5,119 nucleotides of DNA from Acidimicrobium sp. BACL17 MAG-120823-bin42 (GTDB lineage Bacteria; Actinomycetota; Acidimicrobiia; Acidimicrobiales; Ilumatobacteraceae): NCBI GenBank assembly GCA_001438985.1, contig LIAZ01000093.1:1-5119 (forward strand), read 5' to 3'. Under the pieces are notes generated by a model. That model ran no database searches. It saw only the letters and a list, made by a program, of their open reading frames with translations, and had not been told where the DNA came from. The position numbers and the translations under genes are program-made. Below, piece after piece: positions 1 through 5,119 of this stretch (positions are counted from its first letter, which is position 1; the number at the start of each line of letters is the position of its first letter).

Positions 1-597
1 GGCACGCGAGGGGTCGAAGGAAAGATCAGGGCAGCGCAGTATGCGCGAGAAAACAACGTGCCATGTCTTGGGCTGTGCTTGGGCATGCAAGTGATGACGA
101 TCGAGTTTGCTCGTCATGTTCTTGGGCTTGCCGATGCCCATTCGACTGAGTTTGATGCCTCAACACAGAATCCGGTTATTGACCTCATGGTTGATCAGCG
201 TGATGTCACCGACATGGGAGGCACCATGCGGCTTGGTGCGTATTATGCGCAACTGGAGCCGGGCACGAAAGTTGCTGCTGCGTATGGTGAGTCAGTAGTG
301 AGTGAGCGGCATCGTCATCGCTACGAATTCAACTCTTCGTATCGTGCTCGCTTCGAGGAATCGGGATTCATATGCAGTGGTTCATCGCCCGATCGTCGGT
401 TGGTTGAATTCATCGAGTTGAATGACCACCCATTTTGGGTAGGCACACAAGCACACCCCGAATTTAAGAGCAGGCCAGATCGTCCTCATCCTTTGTTTCG
501 CGAGCTCATCGGTGCGTCGCTAGAGCATCGAGTCAAGCGCATGAATGCATCAGAAACCCAAAAGTCAACTGATCCTGCGTCGTCGTTGAGTTCCTGA
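1..597 (+). CDS. pyrG: CTP synthase, C-terminal glutaminase domain (5' partial)
   Basis: CTP synthase makes CTP from UTP, ATP and ammonia; the domain seen here is the class I glutamine amidotransferase that releases ammonia from glutamine. The frame is open from base 1 and ends at TGA 595-597, giving the last 198 residues of a protein usually near 540-560, so the N-terminal synthetase domain lies upstream of the window. Visible residue 4 begins the conserved GVEGK segment. The nucleophile elbow GLCLGMQ has its Cys at 76-78. The other triad members are in QAHPEFKSRP (His 454-456, Glu 460-462). The family motifs MRLGAY and RHRHRYEFN are also present, so the glutaminase should be active. The last 20 or so residues form a polar tail, as is common in this family. 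The gene ends 5-8 bases before xerD, which suggests cotranscription. A GTG at 58 is internal, since family homology continues upstream of it. Confidence 0.97.
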   Translation, partial: GTRGVEGKIRAAQYARENNVPCLGLCLGMQVMTIEFARHVLGLADAHSTEFDASTQNPVIDLMVDQRDVTDMGGTMRLGAYYAQLEPGTKVAAAYGESVVSERHRHRYEFNSSYRARFEESGFICSGSSPDRRLVEFIELNDHPFWVGTQAHPEFKSRPDRPHPLFRELIGASLEHRVKRMNASETQKSTDPASSLSS

Positions 598-601
598 ACT
601 C
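588..601. repeat. 14-base inverted repeat at the pyrG/xerD junction
   Basis: The perfect arms GAGTTC (588-593) and GAACTC (596-601) are separated by two bases, and the pyrG stop codon (595-597) spans the centre and the right arm. In RNA it could fold as a 5-bp stem with a 4-base loop directly in front of the xerD start. Six-base arms of this kind are expected about once by chance in a window of this size, so a role in xerD translation or as an operator is only a suggestion. No T-run follows, so it is not an intrinsic terminator. Confidence 0.3.
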
Positions 602-602
602 T

Positions 603-1538
603 GTGATGTCAACGCTGGCCCACAGCGAGCGTTTTCTCACGTGGATGACGATTGAGCAAGGACGTTCGCCCCGCACAATCGATGCGTATCGTCGTGACAT
701 TGCCGTGTATGAAAAGTTTTTGATTACTCAGGATTGCGATGTGTTGACCAGCAGTTCCGAAGTGGTTGAACGTTACATTGCGTCGTTGCGTTCATCGGGA
801 AAAGCTGCAAAATCGGTAGCAAGAATGTACGCAGCGGTGCGAATGCTGCATCGTTATCTCATTGAGGAGCGCATCCGAAGCGATAATCCAACGCTTGGTG
901 TTGACGGGGTGAAAGTTCCTAGTGGAATCCCGAAAGCGTTGTCGGAGGATCAGGTTTCTCGAATATTGGCATCTGCATCTGGGGTCGATTCGCTAGCGAT
1001 TCGTGACCGCGCACTGCTTGAATTTTTGTACGCGACCGGCGCCCGAATTTCTGAGGTGTGTGGGTTGAGTCTTTCGGACATTGATATGGAGTCGCAACTG
1101 GTCAGGTTGTTCGGAAAAGGTGCGAAAGAGCGAATTGTTCCCTTCGGAAGCCACGCCAAGAAGGCACTTGAGGAATGGCTTGGGGTAGGAGGCAGGCAAA
1201 TGGTTGCCCCAGAGCAGTGGGCAAAGCGCGATCATGCCGATGCAGTGTTTCTTGGATCACGGGGTACAAGGTTGAGCCGACAGGCGGCTTGGGGGATTGT
1301 GCGTAAGTATGCGCGTCTGGCTCAGATCGGAGAGGAGATTTCCCCTCATGTTCTGCGGCATTCGTGCGCAACACACATGTTAATTCATGGTGCCGATTTG
1401 AGGATTGTGCAAGAACTACTTGGACATGCGTCGGTGAGTACGACTCAGATCTATACACGCGTTGATAACGAGGTGTTGTTTCGTATGTACAAGGATGCCC
1501 ATCCGCGGGCGAAGATTGGTTTTGGTATCAACCAATGA
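603..1538 (+). CDS. xerD: Site-specific tyrosine recombinase XerD
   Basis: XerD acts with XerC at the dif site to resolve chromosome dimers at cell division. The 311-residue product has the usual Xer length (about 300) and two domains: an N-terminal SAM-like DNA-binding domain (about residues 3-95) and a C-terminal catalytic domain (about 112-300). All six catalytic positions are visible: Arg148 in TGARISE, Lys172 in GKGAKER, His249 and Arg252 in HVLRHSCATH, His275 in LLGHASVSTTQIY, and the nucleophile Tyr284. The start is either GTG 603 or ATG 606; neither has a clear Shine-Dalgarno sequence, and ATG 606 (310 residues) is at least as likely. The choice of XerD over XerC rests on its place after pyrG and near scpAB, as in other actinobacteria; residues alone do not settle it. 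No integrase-type additions or flanking att repeats are seen, so this is a housekeeping Xer gene. The stop overlaps the next start by 4 bases. Confidence 0.95.
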   Translation: MMSTLAHSERFLTWMTIEQGRSPRTIDAYRRDIAVYEKFLITQDCDVLTSSSEVVERYIASLRSSGKAAKSVARMYAAVRMLHRYLIEERIRSDNPTLGVDGVKVPSGIPKALSEDQVSRILASASGVDSLAIRDRALLEFLYATGARISEVCGLSLSDIDMESQLVRLFGKGAKERIVPFGSHAKKALEEWLGVGGRQMVAPEQWAKRDHADAVFLGSRGTRLSRQAAWGIVRKYARLAQIGEEISPHVLRHSCATHMLIHGADLRIVQELLGHASVSTTQIYTRVDNEVLFRMYKDAHPRAKIGFGINQ

Positions 1539-1975
1539 TGATGCACCTTGTTCGTCGGTTCGTTCGCTCAATTGGTGGTCGTCAGGTGACAGAACAGCAG
1601 TTGCTATGGGTGAGCGAGGTGCTCAATCAAAGCGAGCTCGCATTATGGAAGCAGATGAGTAATCCCGATCAACGCCACAGTGTGTACGTCGGAGAGCGAT
1701 TTGTAGCCCTGTTGCCCAACGCGACACAACAGGAGATTGCAGGGGTGCTGCTACATGACATCGGGAAAATCGAAAGTAAGTTGAACACGTTTGAGCGAGT
1801 TGTTGCAACGATTGTTGGTCCACGTTCATCACGCTTTCGTTCATATCACGATCATGAACGAATCGGAGTCGAGTTGCTTACGCAGGCTGGATCTTTGGAA
1901 ACAACGATTGGTGTGCTCAATGGGTGCGCATCACCCAAGGTGGTTCGGGCGTTCCGCGACGCTGACCATATTTAG
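1535..1975 (+). CDS. Small HD-domain protein, putative metal-dependent phosphohydrolase
   Basis: I recognise the superfamily but not the specific function. The 146-residue product is essentially one HD domain. Candidate metal ligands appear in the family's order: His48 in QRHSVYVGERF, the His74-Asp75 pair in LLHDIGKIE, His107 in YHDHERIG (matching the HExxG step of HD hydrolases) and a late Asp, probably Asp144 in RDADHI. Such proteins hydrolyse phosphate esters of nucleotides, cyclic dinucleotides or phosphorylated metabolites; the substrate cannot be read from the sequence. There is no signal peptide, membrane segment or HD-GYP extension, so it should be cytoplasmic. The start region has three ATG codons in a row (1535, 1538, 1541). 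The first forms an ATGA overlap with the xerD stop, which implies translational coupling; no Shine-Dalgarno sequence is seen. The chain stops two residues after the presumed last ligand, so it is close to a minimal HD fold. It is the only complete gene here ending in TAG rather than TGA. Confidence 0.85.
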   Translation: MMMHLVRRFVRSIGGRQVTEQQLLWVSEVLNQSELALWKQMSNPDQRHSVYVGERFVALLPNATQQEIAGVLLHDIGKIESKLNTFERVVATIVGPRSSRFRSYHDHERIGVELLTQAGSLETTIGVLNGCASPKVVRAFRDADHI

Positions 1976-1989
1976 CTGCGTGATCAGCG
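1960..1989. terminator. Weak hairpin across the convergent stop codons, possible bidirectional terminator
   Basis: CGCTGA (1960-1965) pairs perfectly with TCAGCG (1984-1989). After one mismatch the stem can add two more pairs and a G-U pair, leaving a loop that contains the TAG stop of the HD gene; the trpS stop lies in the right arm. Because it sits exactly where two convergent genes end, it could help terminate both transcripts. No T-run follows on either strand, so it is not a classic intrinsic terminator and may be coincidental. Confidence 0.25.
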
Positions 1990-2970
1990 AGGATAGAAAC
2001 CGATTGCTCGGTGTGCGCGTTCAAGCGTCACTTGGGCAACAGCAGTTGCCTTCTCAGCACCGATGCGCAGCAATCGACCGAGTTCGGCAGGGTCGCCTAT
2101 CAATTCGTTGTAACGCTGCTGAATAGGCGCGAGCATCTCTGCGACAGCAGCACCACAATCAGATTTAAGAGAACCATATTGGTGGTATTGGTCGGCGAGT
2201 GTTGTTGCAGGCGTGTTCGTGACAGCACCCAAGATGTCGAGCAAGTTAGCGATGCCGGGTTTGGCATCTCGGTCGTAGCGCACCTCATTGTCAGAGTCGG
2301 TCACTGCGCGTTTAAATTTCTTTTCGATGACTGATGGAGCATCAAGCATGTACACACAGCCCGCTTCGGTCTCAGATGATTTGGACATCTTTGATGTTGG
2401 GTCGGTCAAGTCCATGACACGAGCACCTGCCGGAGGAGTGACGGCTTTTGGCAATACAAACGTGTCGCCAAAACGGTGATTAAAGCGCGTGGCGATATCA
2501 CGGGTAATTTCGATGTGTTGCCGTTGGTCATCGCCGACGGGAACTTCGTTCGCGTCATAGAGCAAAATATCGGCTGCCTGAAGTGCTGGATATGTGAACA
2601 AACCTGCAGACACGAAGTCTGCTTCTCGCTTTGCAGACTTGTCTTTAAATTGTGTCATTCGACTGAGTTCGCCAAAACTGACGGTGCATTCCATGATCCA
2701 GCCAAGCTGGCTGTGTTCGGCAACATGGGACTGAACGAAAACGGTTGCGACAAGAGGGTCTAGTCCAACAGCGAACAGCATTGCGGCGAGCTCGATGGTG
2801 TTTCTGCCAAGCTCGCCAGGTGTGTCGGTCACGGTAAGTGCGTGAAGGTCGACAATGCCGTGAAACACATCATTGGCGTGTTGTCCGCTTACCCAATTGC
2901 GCAGGGCTCCGAGGTAGTTTCCGAGGTGCACATCACCCGTTGGTTGGATACAAGAAAGAACTCGGGCCAC
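1984..2970 (-). CDS. trpS: Tryptophanyl-tRNA synthetase
   Basis: This class I aminoacyl-tRNA synthetase charges tRNA-Trp in the cytoplasm. The product is 328 residues, normal for bacterial TrpRS (about 325-350). The HIGH-type motif appears as PTGDVHLGN (residues 10-18) and the second signature as SKMSKS (193-198). ADILLYDA (133-140) carries Asp134, which matches the tryptophan-indole contact in bacterial TrpRS. VGDDQRQH (145-152) is the conserved segment that follows it. The C-terminal end (RAIGFYPR) is also typical, so the gene looks complete and functional. The start is GTG at 2968-2970: an in-frame TAG lies only 9 bases upstream (2980-2982) and nothing between resembles a Shine-Dalgarno sequence, which suggests a leaderless message. 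It is divergent from scpA and convergent with the HD gene, so it is probably a single-gene transcript. No T-box-like leader can fit upstream. Confidence 0.97.
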   Translation of the reverse strand: MARVLSCIQPTGDVHLGNYLGALRNWVSGQHANDVFHGIVDLHALTVTDTPGELGRNTIELAAMLFAVGLDPLVATVFVQSHVAEHSQLGWIMECTVSFGELSRMTQFKDKSAKREADFVSAGLFTYPALQAADILLYDANEVPVGDDQRQHIEITRDIATRFNHRFGDTFVLPKAVTPPAGARVMDLTDPTSKMSKSSETEAGCVYMLDAPSVIEKKFKRAVTDSDNEVRYDRDAKPGIANLLDILGAVTNTPATTLADQYHQYGSLKSDCGAAVAEMLAPIQQRYNELIGDPAELGRLLRIGAEKATAVAQVTLERAHRAIGFYPR

Positions 2971-2976
2971 GGTGCA

Positions 2977-2982
2977 ACGCTA
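2977..2982 (-). promoter_or_regulatory. Candidate -10 element for leaderless trpS transcription
   Basis: On the minus strand TAGCGT fits the relaxed TANNNT -10 pattern of actinobacterial promoters. Exactly six bases (TGCACC) separate it from the GTG start of trpS, which would place transcription initiation at or next to the first base of the start codon. The in-frame stop TAG is part of the hexamer. I see no convincing -35 box, which is common for such promoters, and the hexamer is a weak match. Confidence 0.4.
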
Positions 2983-3026
2983 GTAGACAAAGGCGATTTG
3001 GCTCAGGACATTTAGGGTTGGTGAAC

Positions 3027-3032
3027 TAATCT
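3027..3032 (+). promoter_or_regulatory. Candidate -10 element for leaderless scpA transcription
   Basis: TAATCT fits TANNNT and lies exactly six bases (GTCGGC) before the ATG of scpA, so initiation would fall at the start codon. Its first three bases are the in-frame TAA that limits scpA upstream. The only Shine-Dalgarno-like string is GGTGA at 3020-3024, whose 14-base spacing is too long for good use. No clear -35 box is seen. The alternative is a leadered message from a promoter inside the 5' part of trpS. Confidence 0.45.
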
Positions 3033-3038
3033 GTCGGC

Positions 3039-3818
3039 ATGGCTTTTGAGGTAGCAACCCCGGTGTATGACGGGCCGTTTGACCTCTTGCTCCATCTGAT
3101 TTTGAAAGAAGAGGTGGATATCCACGAGGTGTCGTTGACACGAATTGTGGAGGCATACCTTGAAGAGATTCAGCGGATGCAGATGCTCGATCTTGACGTT
3201 GCAACAGAATTTTTGTTGATTGCGTCAACATTGGTCGAATTAAAGACCAGGCGATTATTGCCGGGTAAGCAAGACATGGATCTTGATGAAGAGCTCGCTC
3301 TGTGGTCGGAGCGCGATTTGCTGCTGGCGCGGCTGCTGGATTGCAAGACGTTTAAAGACGTTGCTTCGGTGTTTACCCAATTGGCGGAACAAGCGAGCCT
3401 GAGCTATCCGCGTCGATCCGGTCCAGATGAACGATTCGCAGACTTGATGCCAGACATGTTGGAAGGCGTTACGGCCGTGCGTTTGCAGCGAGCATATTTG
3501 CGTGCAACCCAACCAAAGCCACCGACAGCAATTGATTGGTATCACGTTGCACCGATTAGGGCGAGCGTTGCTGATGCATTGATGGAGATGTTGGAGACCT
3601 TGCCAAAGCTTGGCAAGGTGACTTTTAAACAAATTACTGAAGCGATTCACGATCGAATTGAAGTTGTGGTTCGATTTCTTGCGATTCTTGAATTGTTCAA
3701 ACAGGGTCGCATCAGTTTGGAACAAACGGATCGCTTTGGAGATATTGAAGTGATGTGGACTGCAGGTGATGACACCGGCTTTGTGTCGGTAATGCAAATA
3801 GACGACTACGAAGGATGA
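3039..3818 (+). CDS. scpA: Segregation and condensation protein A (kleisin)
   Basis: ScpA is the kleisin that bridges the heads of the SMC dimer and, with ScpB, forms the bacterial condensin that compacts and segregates the chromosome. The 259-residue product matches the family length (about 240-280). The N-terminal SMC-neck-binding region holds the hallmark VYDGPFDLLLHLI (residues 9-21) followed by the helix EFLLIASTLVELKTRRLLP (57-75). A less conserved acidic middle (about 77-135) includes the expected ScpB-binding region. The C-terminal winged helix, which binds the SMC cap, covers about 175-240 with VVRFLAILELFKQGRISLEQ (210-229) and FGDIEVMW. The ATG at 3039 is fixed by an in-frame TAA at 3027-3029. 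scpB starts 10 bases downstream, so the two are surely cotranscribed. A parA-type gene often precedes scpA in actinobacteria; here trpS lies there on the other strand. smc itself is not in the window. Confidence 0.97.
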   Translation: MAFEVATPVYDGPFDLLLHLILKEEVDIHEVSLTRIVEAYLEEIQRMQMLDLDVATEFLLIASTLVELKTRRLLPGKQDMDLDEELALWSERDLLLARLLDCKTFKDVASVFTQLAEQASLSYPRRSGPDERFADLMPDMLEGVTAVRLQRAYLRATQPKPPTAIDWYHVAPIRASVADALMEMLETLPKLGKVTFKQITEAIHDRIEVVVRFLAILELFKQGRISLEQTDRFGDIEVMWTAGDDTGFVSVMQIDDYEG

Positions 3819-3825
3819 TCAGGAT
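3811..3825 (+). promoter_or_regulatory. Ribosome binding site region of scpB
   Basis: Two purine-rich candidates precede the scpB ATG at 3829. AAGGA at 3811-3815 lies in the last codons of scpA, with 13 bases to the start. AGGA at 3821-3824 has only 4 bases to the start. Neither spacing is ideal; together with the 10-base gap after the scpA stop they point to reinitiation by ribosomes finishing scpA. Confidence 0.45.
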
Positions 3826-3828
3826 TTC

Positions 3829-4431
3829 ATGAGCGATAGCAATTCACGTGCTGACAATGTTTCGGCCGAATCGGTTCGTGCCTTAGAGGCGATTTTGATG
3901 GTGGCGATGGAGCCAGTTGACCCATCGTTACTTGCCCAATTGCTGGAGTTATCCGTAGCTGGCGTAGAAGGTTTGTGTGAACGACTAGCGGCAACATACG
4001 ACGAAGCTGGACACGGCTTTGCCTTGGTCAAAGTTGCTGGTGGATACCGCTTTCAGTCGCACCAAGACATGGCATCCTATGTCGAACGTTTTGTGCTCGA
4101 TAGTCAGCAGGCACGAATATCATCAGCAGCACTTGAAACACTTGCCATCATTGCCTATAAGCAGCCAATTTCGCGCGGCCAAGTTGCCGCAATTCGTGGT
4201 GTAGATCCAGACGCGGTAATGCGCACTCTGCAGGCACGTGGTTACATCACTGAATCCGCGCGTGATGATGGTCCTGGTCAGGCAGTGCTCTTCAGTACGA
4301 CACCGCTGTTTCTCGAACGGCTTGGAATTGAATCACTCGCAGCACTACCCGCCATTGCGGATTTCGTTCCTGATGCTGCAGTTGTTGAAGCGCTGGAGCA
4401 TGGATTGCGCATCGTCCCGCAAGCCGAATGA
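3829..4431 (+). CDS. scpB: Segregation and condensation protein B
   Basis: ScpB is the winged-helix (kite) partner that dimerises and wraps the middle of the ScpA kleisin within the SMC complex. The 200-residue product matches the usual length (about 180-220). The first winged helix covers about residues 14-90, starting with the typical SVRALEAILMVAMEPVD and including GGYRFQSH (71-78). The second covers about 96-170 and holds the family's strongest signature: LETLAIIAYKQPISRGQV (102-119), then IRGVDPDAVMRTLQARGYI (122-140). The segment LFSTTPLFLERLGIESL (154-170) is the usual end of the domain. The first 12 residues are polar and variable. The start at ATG 3829 gives the expected N-terminus. 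The TGA stop overlaps the ATG of the next gene by 4 bases, so translation of the two is probably coupled. Confidence 0.97.
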   Translation: MSDSNSRADNVSAESVRALEAILMVAMEPVDPSLLAQLLELSVAGVEGLCERLAATYDEAGHGFALVKVAGGYRFQSHQDMASYVERFVLDSQQARISSAALETLAIIAYKQPISRGQVAAIRGVDPDAVMRTLQARGYITESARDDGPGQAVLFSTTPLFLERLGIESLAALPAIADFVPDAAVVEALEHGLRIVPQAE

Positions 4432-5119
4432 ACGACGAGGGCGAACGACTGCAGAAAATTCTTGCACAGCGAGGTTGGGGCAGCAGGCGAGCCTGTGAAG
4501 AGATCATCGCAGAGGGTCGTGTATCTGTTAATGGTGAAATTGCGCAGTTGGGCAGGCGAGTCAATGTAGAAGTTGACACTGTGGAAATTGATGGCGCGCC
4601 GGTCGGTGTGCGACCCGATTTGGTGTACTACCTCGTCAATAAGCCAATCAATGTGATCAGCACGGCGATTGATACACACGATCGGGAGACAGTTGTTGAC
4701 ATTGTTCCTACCGAGCCGCGCGTGTATCCGGTCGGCCGTCTCGATGGGGATTCTGAAGGGTTAATTCTTTTGACCAACGATGGGGAATTGACGCACCGCA
4801 TCACGCATCCACGCTTTGGTCTCGATAAGGAATATCTCGTTCACGTGGAAGTGGGTTCATCTGATGTCAGCGATACATCAATTCATCGATTGCGCAAAGG
4901 GATTGAACTCGATGAAGGCGTTACGGCTCCCGCAGAGGTAAGCAGGTTGCAGGAAGGTGTCTTGAAGTTCGTCATCCACGAGGGTCGTAATCGCCAAATA
5001 CGACGAATGTGTGAAGCGGTTGGTCATCCAGTTGTGCGACTGGTCCGCACTCGAATTGGACCAATTAGGGATGCAACACTCAAACCAGGGCAATGGAGAA
5101 CACTGACGAACGATGAAGT
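4428..5119 (+). CDS. rluB: RsuA/RluB-family rRNA pseudouridine synthase (3' partial)
   Basis: This enzyme isomerises a uridine to pseudouridine in ribosomal RNA. Translation from ATG 4428 is open to the window end: 230 codons plus two bases, close to the full length of the family (about 240-250). An N-terminal S4 RNA-binding domain (about residues 6-60) includes RLQKILAQRGWGSRRACEEI and GRVSVNG. The catalytic domain follows with YYLVNKP (67-73), then PVGRLDGDSEGLILLTNDG (101-119), whose Asp106 (codon 4743-4745) is the catalytic aspartate. Next come KEYLVHV (134-140) and the conserved HEGRNRQIRRM (184-194). All active-site motifs are intact. The ATGA overlap with scpB and the lack of a Shine-Dalgarno sequence imply translational coupling. 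The order scpA-scpB-rluB is widespread in actinobacteria, supporting rluB (23S rRNA target). RsuA (16S) and RluE/RluF members share these motifs, so the exact target is inferred. Confidence 0.93.
   Translation, partial: MNDEGERLQKILAQRGWGSRRACEEIIAEGRVSVNGEIAQLGRRVNVEVDTVEIDGAPVGVRPDLVYYLVNKPINVISTAIDTHDRETVVDIVPTEPRVYPVGRLDGDSEGLILLTNDGELTHRITHPRFGLDKEYLVHVEVGSSDVSDTSIHRLRKGIELDEGVTAPAEVSRLQEGVLKFVIHEGRNRQIRRMCEAVGHPVVRLVRTRIGPIRDATLKPGQWRTLTNDE

Noticed and set aside
1102..1458. Minus-strand open frame of 118 codons inside xerD
   Set aside because: It is antisense to the xerD catalytic domain, has no recognisable motif, and lacks a clear ribosome binding site or promoter.
603..1538. Tyrosine recombinase as sign of an integrated element
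   Set aside because: The protein has Xer length and motifs, sits in a core-gene neighbourhood, and has no flanking tRNA gene, att-like direct repeats or phage genes. It is housekeeping XerD.
2011..2334. Plus-strand open frame of 107 codons following the HD gene
   Set aside because: It is antisense to trpS, whose motifs are unmistakable, and the translation has no protein-like features.
3255..3797. Long open frame (180 codons) on the minus strand inside scpA
   Set aside because: It lies wholly antisense to a clearly conserved scpA, and its translation shows no recognisable domain and an odd composition rich in His, Asn and Cys. It is a shadow of scpA codon use.
4278..4679. Minus-strand open frame of 133 codons across the scpB/rluB junction
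   Set aside because: It is antisense to both scpB and the pseudouridine synthase, which have strong family signatures in the plus frames.
4878..5093. Minus-strand open frame near the window end
   Set aside because: It is antisense to the catalytic domain of the pseudouridine synthase, which is open in the plus frame through the end of the window.
1..5119. A dif site near xerD
   Set aside because: I looked for a 28-base pair of recombinase arms resembling known dif sites on both strands and saw none; dif normally lies near the replication terminus rather than next to xerD.

Overview
The window is a gene-dense piece of a bacterial chromosome, most likely from an actinobacterium. The gene content resembles the actinobacterial neighbourhood pyrG, xerD, scpA, scpB, rluB. 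Base composition is close to even GC rather than GC-rich, starts include GTG, and intergenic gaps are tiny. A streamlined, moderate-GC aquatic lineage such as some Acidimicrobiia would fit, but this assignment is an inference from gene order and composition and has not been tested.

Layout. Bases 1-597 (+) hold the C-terminal glutaminase part of CTP synthase (pyrG), cut off by the window start. A few bases later comes xerD (+), a complete tyrosine recombinase with all six catalytic residues. It overlaps by 4 bases a small HD-domain protein (+, to 1975). Converging on this block, with 8 bases between the stop codons, is trpS (-, 1984-2970), tryptophanyl-tRNA synthetase. A 68-base divergent gap (2971-3038) separates trpS from scpA (+), which is followed by scpB (+) and then, overlapping by 4 bases, by an RsuA/RluB-type pseudouridine synthase (+) that runs off the end with 230 codons visible. 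That last gene is supported by direct translation from 4428.

How the genes fit together. XerD resolves chromosome dimers at dif. ScpA and ScpB are the kleisin and winged-helix partners of SMC in the condensin that organises and segregates the chromosome. The rest is core housekeeping: CTP synthesis, tRNA-Trp charging and rRNA pseudouridylation. The HD protein is the only gene without a clear function.

I see no rRNA, tRNA, CRISPR array, insertion sequence, prophage or long repeat, and no stretch over 70 bases without a gene. I do not find a novel system here. The most useful observations are a pair of promoter-like motifs in the trpS/scpA gap, placed as expected for leaderless transcripts on both strands, the uncharacterised HD protein, and small inverted repeats at two gene junctions.
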